From: Mesorhizobium sp. B1-1-8
Lineage (GTDB): Bacteria; Pseudomonadota; Alphaproteobacteria; Rhizobiales; Rhizobiaceae
Assembly: GCF_006442795.2 (NCBI RefSeq)
Contig: NZ_CP083956.1
Location: forward strand, 2,147,501-2,211,500
Length of the DNA stretch: 64,000 nucleotides
Direction: 5' to 3'
A model generated the notes under the pieces. That model saw nothing but the letters and a program-made list of their open reading frames with translations. It did not search any database and was not told where the DNA came from. The translations under genes and the position numbers were made by a program. Positions 17,839 through 26,219 of the stretch are shown in pieces (the first letter of the stretch is position 1; each line of letters starts with the position of its first letter).

Positions 17839-19029
17839 TCATTTGACGACTCGCAGTATCGCTCGTTGCTTCATGGCGTCGCGTTTGGCCTCGCGATCAT
17901 TGATCGCACGAGCGATATCGACCGCGATGCGCTTCTTGTTTGCCTCACGCACATAGTCGTCCGTTACGGTCATCGAGGAATGGCCCATTGCCTCCATGAT
18001 GGCGCGCGCTTGAACGTTGCATTCCGCCAGGTATGTGCCGAAGGTGCGGCGCAATCCGTGAAGTGTGTAGCCGTCCGGAATTCCTGCCTGGCGCGTCCAA
18101 TGCTGCATCATGCCGCTCAGGCTCTTTTCCGAGAATGCCCGATTGTAACCGCTCTTCAAGACCGTGCCACCTTGTGAGCGGTCGAGCGGTTCGAGTGCCG
18201 CTGCCAGCTTGTCAACGACTGGGATGAACATCTCTCGCCCGCCGTGGCGGTTGCGGTTCTTCTTCTGGCGGAAATCAAAGGCTTCGATCAGCTCAAGTGA
18301 GCCGTCGAATAATTCGATCTCCTCGGTGACAAGCTCCTCCCATTCCAGGGCGGCAATATCTCCGCGTCGGTTTCCAAGCCAAAAGCCCAGCGCGTAACAT
18401 GTGCGAGCCGCCGTGCCGATCGGATGACGTGCCTCGAACTTCTCGCGGACCGCGATCGGCCACGCGGGGTTTTTGGATGATTTGGGCACGCGTACGCGGA
18501 TGGATAGTGAAGGATCGTCTTGCGGCTTGATCCATTTCTCAACCTCAATCGCGACCCATAGCAGTTTTTTAATGGCGACCAGCATGTGCTTGGCGACAGT
18601 GCGGTTGGTCCCGAAGATCCCTTCGATGATGGTGCGAAGCCGATCTGCGTCGAGGTGTTCCACCGGAGTATCGCGCCAAGTCAGCGGGTATTTGGGATCG
18701 ACCTTCAGATTGAGGAAGCGCTCGATCAATCTCACGTTCTTCAACCGGGTGGATTCGTCAAAATCCAGCCACTCCATTGTGGTCTCAAGCCGACGCGCCG
18801 CATGTCCGAAGGTTCTTGGCAGCGACCGACCGGGCAGATCGACAACTGCAGCCCTGTTCCCCAGACCTTGCGTCGCCTTCTGGTATTCGGCTTCGAACTC
18901 CGCATCACCGGGATTACCGGGAAGTCGAATTTCGGGCATGCCCTTTGCCCGATAGCGATAAACTGTTTTGCCGTTCTTGATGCGCGAAGAGACGCCGGGG
19001 TAGCGGGCGTCCTTGAAGGGTCTGGCCAT
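17839..19029 (-). CDS. Tyrosine-type site-specific recombinase/integrase
   Basis: A 396-residue integrase. The N-terminal arm-binding and core-binding domains precede a catalytic domain with all hallmark residues: Arg in FWLGNRRGDIAALEW, H-x-x-R in LHGLRRTFGTYL, the second His in MGHSSM and the Tyr nucleophile in TVTDDYVREA. ATG at 19029 has GGAGGAGAG five bases upstream and is chosen over the ATG six codons earlier. The gene reads towards the tRNA with 107 bp between, the usual geometry for tRNA-integrating elements. It probably catalyses integration and, with an excisionase, excision. Confidence 0.93.
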   Translation of the reverse strand: MARPFKDARYPGVSSRIKNGKTVYRYRAKGMPEIRLPGNPGDAEFEAEYQKATQGLGNRAAVVDLPGRSLPRTFGHAARRLETTMEWLDFDESTRLKNVRLIERFLNLKVDPKYPLTWRDTPVEHLDADRLRTIIEGIFGTNRTVAKHMLVAIKKLLWVAIEVEKWIKPQDDPSLSIRVRVPKSSKNPAWPIAVREKFEARHPIGTAARTCYALGFWLGNRRGDIAALEWEELVTEEIELFDGSLELIEAFDFRQKKNRNRHGGREMFIPVVDKLAAALEPLDRSQGGTVLKSGYNRAFSEKSLSGMMQHWTRQAGIPDGYTLHGLRRTFGTYLAECNVQARAIMEAMGHSSMTVTDDYVREANKKRIAVDIARAINDREAKRDAMKQRAILRVVK

Positions 19030-19058
19030 TAAGCTCTCCTCCAGCACTTCAGCGGCAG

Positions 19059-19298
19059 CTAATCCTTGCGCGACAATTTCTCCTGCACTGCCCTGAGTGA
19101 AAGAGCATTGCTTTCCATCGCAACGCGCAGGAGGAGCGGATAGGGGAAGCCTCTGCTTTGCTCGATGCCCTCAAACGTGCGCTTCGGTATTCCCAACGCT
19201 TTGGCCGCTGCTTCGGCAGTGAACCCTTCTCTAGCCCGCCAGGCTTTCACATCTTGGGCAAGCTTTTCATTCTCGCTCACGTCGCGCCTTTTCCTCAC
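19059..19298 (-). CDS. Small helix-turn-helix DNA-binding protein
   Basis: A 79-residue protein with an XRE-like HTH in the middle (VKAWRAREGFTAEAAAKALGIPKRTFEGIEQSRGFPYP). It lies 30 bp upstream of the integrase on the same strand and is probably co-transcribed. Small HTH proteins in this position often control the integrase gene. The start is uncertain by a few codons (MRKRRDVSENEK assumed). Confidence 0.75.
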   Translation of the reverse strand: MRKRRDVSENEKLAQDVKAWRAREGFTAEAAAKALGIPKRTFEGIEQSRGFPYPLLLRVAMESNALSLRAVQEKLSRKD

Positions 19299-19342
19299 TG
19301 GTTTACTACGCTTTCAGCGTATATGCAATTGGCGTGTATTTC

Positions 19343-19594
19343 TCATTTTTTTTGCCCATCTCGCCTGCTTCGCTCCAACAACTCTTGGAGGCCGTTGTCT
19401 TTGTCCGGCAGGGAAGTGAAACAGATGTCGAGGGCTACACGATCCCAGATGGCTCGACTGTTGATGCGTTTTGGTCTCGGCATGCGACCATCGGCAACCA
19501 TTTCGTCAAACAGCGTTGAACCGACACCGACATATCTCGCGGCCTCCTCACGCGAGAGTCCTCGGGGAGGATAAGAGAGGGTATCACTCTTCAT
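19343..19594 (-). CDS. AlpA/excisionase-like HTH protein
   Basis: An 83-residue protein with a MerR/AlpA-type winged HTH (GLSREEAARYVGVGSTLFDEMVADGRMPRPKRINSRAIWDR). That is the fold of phage excisionases and AlpA regulators. ATG 19594 is preferred to 19714 because the HTH normally starts near the N-terminus. With the integrase and the small HTH gene it forms a three-gene module. It could serve as recombination directionality factor for the neighbouring integrase; a second, RdfS-like candidate sits at 57.8 kb. Confidence 0.75.
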   Translation of the reverse strand: MKSDTLSYPPRGLSREEAARYVGVGSTLFDEMVADGRMPRPKRINSRAIWDRVALDICFTSLPDKDNGLQELLERSRRDGQKK

Positions 19595-19876
19595 GAATGC
19601 TGTCTCGACGGTCTCAATGTGGACACGGCGCAGTGGCGTAAAAGCCAAAAGGTTTGTCCGCTCCGACAAGTACCGATCCCGACGAGCGGGACCGCAGCTC
19701 TGTCTGTCTAGCAAACCACATAGCCAGCACTATCGTTAGTAACGAGGTTATGCGTTCTAAATAGAGGATGTTTTCTCTTGCGGAAGTCGCCTCACTGACA
19801 TGTGCGGCAAGAGCGCGCGGCAGCGTACAAATCGGATAGTTTGCGGGCCCTGCAGAGTGTTCGTGTTTCGCCCGTC

Positions 19877-19889
19877 GGGGGTTCGAGTC
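19877..19889 (+). repeat. 13-bp copy of the tRNA-Ile T-arm sequence
   Basis: GGGGGTTCGAGTC at 19877-19889 is identical to 17704-17716 inside the tRNA T-arm. With the tRNA it brackets the integrase/HTH/AlpA module. It may be an attachment-site remnant; chance matching is possible because T-arm sequences are conserved. Confidence 0.4.
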
Positions 19890-19917
19890 GCTAGAGCGCT
19901 ACCGCCTTTCACCATGT

Positions 19918-21212
19918 CCGACCCGGAGACATAGGTAACAGAATGTACCTAAGACATGGGTGACAATCTCGTGCCGAACGGGTTGTCGATGGTCTGCAAG
20001 GTCCTCTGCTCCAGGTCGATATATCCCAGATCATAATGCATGAAGCTGACGAGCCAAATGCCGTCGTCGACTTCCTTGATGCCGAGCCTCTGACCGGCGA
20101 GCACGGTCGAGACGTTGATCTTCTTCCTCATCATGCAGATGCGGCCGCAGGCGGTGACCATGGTGTCCTTGTCACGAAAGGGATAGAACAGTTCGGGCAG
20201 TCCGCCGTAGGGCCTTGAAGAGGGCGTGTAGAGCTCGGCCGGCACCTTCATGGCGATGCCTTCGTGCGGCCTTTCGGCATTGAATTCGCTCATGAAGTCC
20301 TTGAACCTTGCCTGCTGCTGCAGGGCGTTCATGCCGGGCGGGCGTGTGGCCTCTTTCTTCAGCGTCAGATGCATGCGCTCATGGCGGCCGTTCTGTTGCG
20401 GGTTGCCTGGTTTGATGCGCTCGAGGCCGATCCCCAGCCGTAGCCACCAGACGGAGAGCCTCGAAAGGTTGTAGAGGCCATTGGGGCTGGCGAAGGGCAC
20501 GCCGCTATCGCTTCTGATGGCGGCGGGCAGGCCGCGTTCCCTGAAGAGCCGCACGAAAGCCTCGATAACCGGAGCTTCCTTCGTCGATTCCAGCGCTTCG
20601 CACAGCAAAAGATAACGCGAGGCCTGGTCGGTGACCGTCAGGGGGTAACAGTAGCGGCCGTCGCCGAGTTTGAACTCGCCCTTGAAGTCGGCACACCACA
20701 GATCATTGGGCGCAACGGCTTGCGACAACGGCGTGCCTACGGCCTTGTTCGCCCGGTTCCTCTTGCGGGCCTGGCTCACAAGGCCGTAGCGGTCGAGCAC
20801 CGCATGCACCGTGCTCCTGGCAGGAATCCGGACGTCGCCACCAGCTTGCGCACGAGCAACTCGCGTATCTTCCTGGCACCCCAATGCGGCTTCTCCCGCT
20901 TGCTCTCCACGATCAGCCGCTCGATCTGGTCGGGCAGCTGGTTGGCGTAGCGGACCGGCCGACGCGAGCGGTCGCATAGGGCTTCGAGCCCTTCCTACCT
21001 GTAGCGGCCGAAGATCTTGTAGCCGGTCTTGCGGGAAATCCCGAACTCCCGGCACACTTCGCTCATACCTTCACCATCCAGAAGGCGGGCGACAAAACGT
21101 AGACGTTCCTCCATCACCGAACACTCTCTCCACGGCATCAACACCTCCGGCCAAAAGCCAAAAGTGTTACCCATGTGTCCGGTACAAATCGTCACCTATG
21201 TCTCGGGTCGCT
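19918..21212. mobile_element. IS481-family insertion sequence, decayed
   Basis: About 1.3 kb bounded by long inverted ends. The left end GACCCGGAGACATAGGTAAC matches the inverted right end GACCCGAGACATAGGTGAC, and a second matched block (GACATGGGTGACA on the left) lies further in on each side. The interior holds a damaged IS481-type transposase. It lies between the integrase module and ardC. Confidence 0.8.
19949..21138 (-). pseudogene. IS481 family transposase, broken by a nonsense codon and a frameshift
   Basis: The intact family protein would start MPWRECSVMEERLRFVARLL and carry an HTH (MSEVCREFGISRKTGYKIFGRY). Here the first frame stops at a TAG near 20999. The same frame then continues through sequence matching DRSRRPVRYANQLPDQIERL, and a shift near 20830 moves coding to the frame that ends at 19949. 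The catalytic DDE residues survive in the second part: Asp in LWCADFKGEF, Asp in AIRSDSGVPF and Glu in QQNGRHERMH. A functional transposase is unlikely unless both lesions are bypassed. Confidence 0.82.
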
Positions 21213-21438
21213 CACCACACTCGTCGGACTGTCAGTTCCGGCTTCGATGCTGCGGCTAAGCGAAATCAGTTTCCCTTACTGCGTATCTGGGGACAGAAGT
21301 TCGCTGGTCTTCGCTCTCCGAGCGTCAATCCTGACGTGCTGCAGAGTTGTGTCCTGGGATCCACTTGGCGGTGTGGGGTCGCATGGTGCCGGCAATCCTG
21401 CGGCTGGGCGAGAGTGAGGGTGCGGATCGCATTTGCCG

Positions 21439-21486
21439 TGACGGGTTGAGGGCTGGAGGAGAGGCCTCCGGCGCCCGTCGCGGAGA
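21439..21486 (+). promoter_or_regulatory. Structured 5' leader upstream of ardC (copy A)
   Basis: TGACGGGTT pairs through GACGGG with CCCGTC, which continues as CCCGTCGCGGAGA just before the ardC start. Inside is a second stem, CTGGAGG / CCTCCGG, with loop AGAGG. The same architecture with a different inner stem recurs before parB at 23949-23994. Inference: a shared cis-acting RNA element, or conserved promoter and leader. Confidence 0.55.
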
Positions 21487-21492
21487 ACCGCG

Positions 21493-22461
21493 ATGTCCAG
21501 ACGTCACGACAAAGCTCGAGCCGGCGCTAGCCGGGCGAGTCTCTATAACGATATTACCGACAAAATCGTCGCCGAACTGGAAGCCGGCCGCGTGCCGTGG
21601 GCCCAGCCTTGGGGAACTGCGGCGGCGAAGGCGCCGCTAGCCATGCCGAGGAACGCCGCCACGGGACGGCGCTACAGCGGCATCAACGTGTTGCTGCTCT
21701 GGGGCGCCGTGATCGAGCATGGCTTTCCCACACAGCACTGGCTTACCTTCCGCCAAGCCCTGGCACTCGGCGGTGCCGTAATGAAGGGCCAGCACGGCAC
21801 CACCATCGTCTATGCAGATCGTTTCGTCCTTGGCAACGACAAGAGGCGCGCCGAGGAGACTGGAGACGAAGCCGCCGCCGTCCCATTCCTCAAGCGCTAC
21901 ACGGTCTTCAACGTCGCCCAGTGCGAAGGCCTGCCCTGCGACGTCGCGATCGCGGCGCCGCCGCCGCCCTGCCAGATCGAGCCGCGGGTCGAGGCACTGA
22001 TCAAGGCGACCGGGATCGCCTTCCACATTGGCGGCGACCGAGCGTTCTACGACCTGGCGCGAGACTTTGTGCAGGTCCCTCCGCCGGCAGCGTATTTCGA
22101 GCCAGTCAACTGGCACCGCACGGCGCTACATGAACTAGGGCACGCCACAGGGCATCCCTCGCGGCTCGGCCGCGATCTGGGCGGCGGCTTCGGCACCAGG
22201 AAGTATGCCTTCGAGGAACTGGTCGCCGAGATGAACGCGGCGTTCTGCTGCGCTTCGCTTGGCATCGTCCCGACGGTGCGCCACGCCGACTACATCGCCT
22301 CGTGGCTCGAGGTCCTGCGCGAGGACAACCGCGCCATCGTTCGCGCTGCCTCGCAGGGCAGCAAGGCAGCCGATTGGTTGCTTGCCTTCCTGCCCGGATA
22401 CGAGGGCGCGGCCGGTGCCGATGAGCCCGAGATCGACAGGAGGGCGGCATCATACTTCTGA
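21493..22461 (+). CDS. ardC: ArdC-family antirestriction protein (ssDNA-binding domain plus zincin)
   Basis: A 322-residue ArdC-type protein. The N-terminal ssDNA-binding domain (DUF1738) starts LYNDITDKIVAELEAGRVPW. The C-terminal metallopeptidase-like domain has the zinc motif HELGHATGHPSR and the third ligand region YAFEELVAEM. ArdC proteins enter recipients with conjugative DNA and protect it from restriction. ATG 21493 follows CGGAGAACC. A structured leader precedes the gene, and the DUF2958 remnant overlaps its 3' end, as in other ICEs where the two genes are adjacent. Confidence 0.92.
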   Translation: MSRRHDKARAGASRASLYNDITDKIVAELEAGRVPWAQPWGTAAAKAPLAMPRNAATGRRYSGINVLLLWGAVIEHGFPTQHWLTFRQALALGGAVMKGQHGTTIVYADRFVLGNDKRRAEETGDEAAAVPFLKRYTVFNVAQCEGLPCDVAIAAPPPPCQIEPRVEALIKATGIAFHIGGDRAFYDLARDFVQVPPPAAYFEPVNWHRTALHELGHATGHPSRLGRDLGGGFGTRKYAFEELVAEMNAAFCCASLGIVPTVRHADYIASWLEVLREDNRAIVRAASQGSKAADWLLAFLPGYEGAAGADEPEIDRRAASYF

Positions 22462-22727
22462 CCGACGCATTGCTGCTCGCCAACGGCCGCGTTCCCGGCG
22501 CCGACCACGTCCCGGTGGTCAAGTTCTTCAATCCGCTGGTAATGTCTCAGTTTGAAAATTGAGAAATGAAAAGCTCGCCTGGCCATGTTCATTCGAACGG
22601 AGGAGGCTACAGAAAAAATAGCCATCCTCCCGGACAGGGTATAGGGTCATTTGGTCGCCCGTTCCAATTCAGGCAATCGGACGTTTGGAAGAGAACATCA
22701 TGCTTTCGCCCCAACGGGAGGAAAGCC

Positions 22728-22931
22728 ATGGCTTCCATCAACGATCGCTATATCCAAATCGCCAGCCACTATGAGACCGCCATATCCATCCAGGATAGGC
22801 TCATTGAAGGTCGTCGCCGGCTCGGGCTTTCCATCGAAAAGGACGAAGCATTGTTGCAGCAATTGCGTGAGGGCCTAGACGGGTGCATCGTGCCCTTAAA
22901 GGGACCGGCGCTAAGTTTCCGGGTCCGGTGA
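22728..22931 (+). CDS. Small hypothetical protein inside the inverted-repeat element
   Basis: A 67-residue, mainly helical protein (starts MASINDRYIQIASHYETAIS) that I do not recognise. A strong ribosome binding site (GGGAGGAAAG) lies just before its ATG, the best sign that it is real. Its last 21 bases overlap the convergent ORF at 22911. Confidence 0.5.
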   Translation: MASINDRYIQIASHYETAISIQDRLIEGRRRLGLSIEKDEALLQQLREGLDGCIVPLKGPALSFRVR

Positions 22932-23102
22932 AGGACTGAGTATCGCTTTCAGGTCCGCTCGCTTCAAAAGGTCGAGCGACTGCTCGATAAGCCGCCGGCT
23001 TTCGGCCATGACGTTCGCAGTCTCCTCAAGAAGCTTTCGCTTTTTCTCTTGAGCGCGCCTCGCCTGCGCCAGGGCAACATCCCAATCCACCATCGCGCGC
23101 AA
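22911..23102 (-). CDS. Small coiled-coil hypothetical protein
   Basis: A 63-residue protein almost wholly composed of an Arg/Lys/Glu-rich helix (AQARRAQEKKRKLLEETANV). The start may be MRAMVDW or the ATG three codons later. No recognised family and no strong ribosome binding site. It is convergent with the 22728 ORF. Confidence 0.4.
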   Translation of the reverse strand: MRAMVDWDVALAQARRAQEKKRKLLEETANVMAESRRLIEQSLDLLKRADLKAILSPSPDPET

Positions 23103-23415
23103 CGGGCATGCGCCAGAAATGTTCCAGACTTGGGCGAAATTTACTAGGGCAATGCAAAACCGAGGCGTCTTTCCCAGTCGTTAGTTCCCACGCTTTGTAA
23201 GGGCCGCGCTTCCCGGTTTGAGGCAGCGGCATCCATCTTCTCGCAAAGGTCTTCCATCGACCAGAGCGTCTTGGACACGCCGGCCGCCGGACTTCGTCCA
23301 TGAAGGCGAGCGCATATTCGCCATCACGACCGCCGACCAGCCACGAAATGAAAAGCTTGCTGTCGCTGTCCAGAGCGGTCCGGGTCTATGTGTCACCAGG
23401 TCCGGTCGGCATTCT

Positions 23416-23601
23416 CTAGTTCTCCGTATGGCTAAAGACGACAGCGCCGTTGTCTTTGCGAACTTCAACGCAGACGACGCCATCGTCGCCCCTTCGGGTC
23501 TGGAACATCGAGATTGCATGGTTTTTGGCCGTCTTCTCAGCGTCATAGGTCACCTTGTCGATGACGCCCCGTCTATCATACCAGATGACAGTGTAGGCCA
23601 T
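23416..23601 (-). CDS. Small hypothetical protein inside the inverted-repeat element
   Basis: A 61-residue protein starting MAYTVIWYDRRGVIDKVTYD, with alternating strands and one helix, so probably a small alpha/beta fold. ATG 23601 has GGGAG seven bases upstream. No recognised family. It is the third passenger ORF of the element. Confidence 0.45.
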   Translation of the reverse strand: MAYTVIWYDRRGVIDKVTYDAEKTAKNHAISMFQTRRGDDGVVCVEVRKDNGAVVFSHTEN

Positions 23602-23948
23602 TGAAGCTCCCATGCTTTCCGCTAAGCATAGGCGCTTCCGCCTATGGGAGCAAACGCGATAGCCGCTTCCGCCTAGCCGTCAAATTTCAAACTGAGACAC
23701 TACCCCTGTTTGCCACCGAACTGCCGCTCTCGGTCTGGGCGGAGGCTGCCCGGCAGACGGGAAGCATCCGCGCGGCGGAGCGCGTCCTCGCTTCCGCTTC
23801 ACGGTCCGGCCGGACCGCTGCGGGCCTGCCTCCCGCCTGAAAATCGCACAGTCGTGGACGGGATGCACAAAGTAGTTTGCGGCCCCGTTTCTCCCTGGCT
23901 CTTGCATGCGGCGCCGTCCTCAGAGTGAGAGGGCGGTGCCGGTTTTCA

Positions 23949-23994
23949 TGACGGGTTTGGAGGTCGAGAGAGTCTCGGCCGCCCGTCGCGGAGA
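23949..23994 (+). promoter_or_regulatory. Structured 5' leader upstream of parB (copy B)
   Basis: Shares TGACGGGTT at one side and CCCGTCGCGGAGA at the other with copy A. The inner stem differs in sequence (GGTCGAGA / TCTCGGCC, loop GAG) but keeps the shape, and a GAGAG stretch lies at the tip in both. The start codon follows 8 bases later. Confidence 0.55.
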
Positions 23995-24002
23995 CAATTC
24001 CC

Positions 24003-26129
24003 ATGGCTAGCGCCAAGCAGAAGATCACCCTCAACGCCTCGCGCGACATTCCCTTCAACAAGTTGGTGCTGAGCCAGTCCAATGTCCGGCGCATCAAGCG
24101 CGGCGAGACGATCGAGGACCTTGCGGGCTCGATAGCACGGCGCGGCCTACTGCAGAGCCTCAACGTCCGGCCGGTGCTGGACGCCGAGGGCAACGAAACC
24201 GGCATATTCGAAGTGCCTGCCGGCGGACGCCGCTATCGCGCCCTCGAACTCCTGGTCAGGCAGAAGCGCATGGCCAAGACCGAGCCGGTCCCCTGCGTGA
24301 TCACCGACGCTAACAGCGCAGTGCCGATCGAGGAGGATTCCCTGGCCGAGAATTTCCAGCGCGAGGATCTCCACCCTCTCGACATGTTCCGCGCCTTCCA
24401 GACCCTTCACGATCAGGGCGCAAGCCACGAGGAGATCGCGGCGCGCTTCTTCGTGTCCGCGACCTTCGTGCAGCAGCGCCTAAGGCTCGCCAAGGTCTCG
24501 CCGAAGCTGCTTGCTACCTACGAGCAGGAAGGCATTACGCTCGAGCAACTGATGGCGTTCACCGTGAGCGACGATCACTCGCGTCAGGAGCAGATCTGGG
24601 AGGCGCTCGAGCATTCGTGGTCGAAGGAACCGCAGCAGATCCGGCGCATGCTGACCGAGACCACGGTTCGGGCCAGCGATCGCCGGGCCTTGTTCGTCGG
24701 CGTCGACGCCTTCGTCGCTGCCGGCGGCATCGTGCTTCGCGATTTGTTCGAAGCCGACAATGGCGGCTGGTTGCAGGACCCCGCGCTGCTCGACCGGCTG
24801 GTAGCTGACAAGCTCAAGTCGGTCGCCGCAGAGATTGCGGCGGAGGGTTGGAAGTGGGTCGTCGTGGACGTCGATCTGCCCTATGGCCATACTCACGGCC
24901 TGCGGGCACTCGCCGGCACGCCCGCCGATCTCACAGCCGAGGAGTGGGCGGAACGCGAAGCCCTGCTGGCGGAATACGATCGTCTCGAAGCCGAGCATGG
25001 CGAAGCCGACGAACTTCCCGACGAGGTCGACCAGCGCCTCGGCGAGATCGAGTCCGCGCTTGAGGCCTTCGATAGCAGGCCGATGAACTACGATGCTTGC
25101 GAGGTCGGCCGCGCCGGCGTCTTCATCAGCATCGACCGCGACGGTGACCTCGTCGTCGATCGCGGCTATATGCGCCCCGAGGACGAAACGTCGAAGACGG
25201 TCGACGGCGACGCCGATCGTGACGGTGCGACCGAGGGCGAGGATGGCGGGGAAGATCCCTCGGTTCGCCGCGTCACCATCACCATCGGCACGCCGGCCTC
25301 CGAGCCCGAGGAGGATGACGGCGACGCCATCAAGCCGCTGCCCGAGCGCCTGGTGATCGATCTCACCGCACATCGGACGCTCGCGCTCTGCAACGCCGTT
25401 GCCGAGAACCCGCACGTCGCGATGACAGCGCTGCTGCACCGGCTCGTTCTCGACAGCTTCGGCCACCGATCCTCGATCGGCTGTTTGGAAGCCTCGGTCC
25501 GGCACGTCTGCCTGTCCGCCCAGGATGCCGACCTCAAGCACTCTCCTTCCGCAAAGGCGATCTCGGAGCGCGAGCGGGCGTGGAGGGACGACATCCCGCT
25601 CGGGGACGACACGGCGCTGTGGATCTGGCTCGACGGGCTCGACGAAGCCAGCCGGCTGGCGCTGCTGGCGCATTGCGTCAGCTACGGGATCAATGCTCTC
25701 CATGAGCGTATCAATCCCTACGGCGCCGGCGTCAGCCAGCAGGGCCTGGACCAGCGGTTGCGCGAAGCCGACCGCCTGGCCCGCGCTACCGGCCTCGATA
25801 TGGTGGACGCAGGCTGGCAGCCGACCGTCGCGAACTACCTCGGCCGTGTCACCAAGGCTCGCATCCTCGAGGCTGTCCGCGAGGCCCGCGGCGAGCAGGC
25901 GGCTCAGCTCATCGATCACCTGAAGAAGGACGAGATGGCGAAGGAGGCAGAACGCCTGCTGACCGATGCCGGCTGGCTGCCGGAGCCGCTGCGCCTGATC
26001 GGCGATGATCAGGCCGCCGATGCAGCCACCGGGACCGACGCGGCGCTGCCAGCATTCCTCGACGGCGACGACGAGGACAACTCGGACACGTCCGAGGAAG
26101 AGCCCGCGCCGGCAGTAGCCGCCGAATAG
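24003..26129 (+). CDS. parB: ParB/RepB/Spo0J family partition-like protein
   Basis: A 708-residue protein. The N-terminal ParB nuclease-like domain (about 15-130) starts IPFNKLVLSQSNVRRIKRGE and contains FEVPAGGRRYRALELLVRQKR and EDSLAENFQREDLHPLD. An HTH region follows (ASHEEIAARFFVSATFVQQRLRLAKVSP). A long C-terminal region of about 500 residues includes acidic stretches and ends in an acidic Ala-rich tail. Such long ParB proteins are standard in rhizobial ICEs and plasmids, where they may aid maintenance; no ParA is adjacent. ATG 24003 follows CGGAGACAATTCCC. Large antisense frames here are shadows. Confidence 0.92.
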   Translation: MASAKQKITLNASRDIPFNKLVLSQSNVRRIKRGETIEDLAGSIARRGLLQSLNVRPVLDAEGNETGIFEVPAGGRRYRALELLVRQKRMAKTEPVPCVITDANSAVPIEEDSLAENFQREDLHPLDMFRAFQTLHDQGASHEEIAARFFVSATFVQQRLRLAKVSPKLLATYEQEGITLEQLMAFTVSDDHSRQEQIWEALEHSWSKEPQQIRRMLTETTVRASDRRALFVGVDAFVAAGGIVLRDLFEADNGGWLQDPALLDRLVADKLKSVAAEIAAEGWKWVVVDVDLPYGHTHGLRALAGTPADLTAEEWAEREALLAEYDRLEAEHGEADELPDEVDQRLGEIESALEAFDSRPMNYDACEVGRAGVFISIDRDGDLVVDRGYMRPEDETSKTVDGDADRDGATEGEDGGEDPSVRRVTITIGTPASEPEEDDGDAIKPLPERLVIDLTAHRTLALCNAVAENPHVAMTALLHRLVLDSFGHRSSIGCLEASVRHVCLSAQDADLKHSPSAKAISERERAWRDDIPLGDDTALWIWLDGLDEASRLALLAHCVSYGINALHERINPYGAGVSQQGLDQRLREADRLARATGLDMVDAGWQPTVANYLGRVTKARILEAVREARGEQAAQLIDHLKKDEMAKEAERLLTDAGWLPEPLRLIGDDQAADAATGTDAALPAFLDGDDEDNSDTSEEEPAPAVAAE

Positions 26130-26176
26130 CAGCGAAATCCCGGAGCAGCTCCGCTCGCTCGGTTTCTTCATCCCTT

Positions 26177-26200
26177 GGCCCGGCGCCCTGCCGGGCCTTT
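26177..26200 (+). terminator. Hairpin after parB
   Basis: Perfect stem GGCCCGGC / GCCGGGCC with loop GCCCT, followed by only three T. A weak terminator or attenuator between parB and the next gene. Confidence 0.55.
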
Positions 26201-26219
26201 GTCATCTTCAGGAGATTCT

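Larger units (their letters stand above)
22539..23703. mobile_element. Transposase-less element with 23-bp inverted ends (IS66-like?)
   Basis: GTAATGTCTCAGTTTGAAAA begins the left end (22539-22561); the right end (23681-23703), inverted, begins GTAGTGTCTCAGTTTGAAAT. They agree at 21 of 23 positions. GTAA ends are typical of IS66-family elements (family knowledge); no 8-bp target duplication is seen. The 1.1 kb inside holds three small ORFs and no transposase. It interrupts the DUF2958 gene. Confidence 0.65.
22452..23840 (+). pseudogene. DUF2958 gene, start codon lost and split by an inserted element
   Basis: Residues of a DUF2958 protein can be read in two parts in the same frame. At 22452-22538 it reads ILLTDALLLANGRVPGADHV and continues PVVKFFNPL. 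At 23706-23840 it reads TELPLSVWAEAARQTGSIRA and continues AERVLASA. The expected initiator is ATA here. Between the parts sits an element bounded by inverted repeats, and about 70 residues of the middle domain are missing. DUF2958 genes normally follow ardC in such elements. The gene is therefore dead; the function of intact relatives is unknown. Confidence 0.75.

Noticed and set aside
24480..26171. 563-residue minus-strand frame opposite parB
   Set aside because: High GC keeps antisense frames open; ParB domains are clear on the plus strand and nothing recognisable is on the minus strand.
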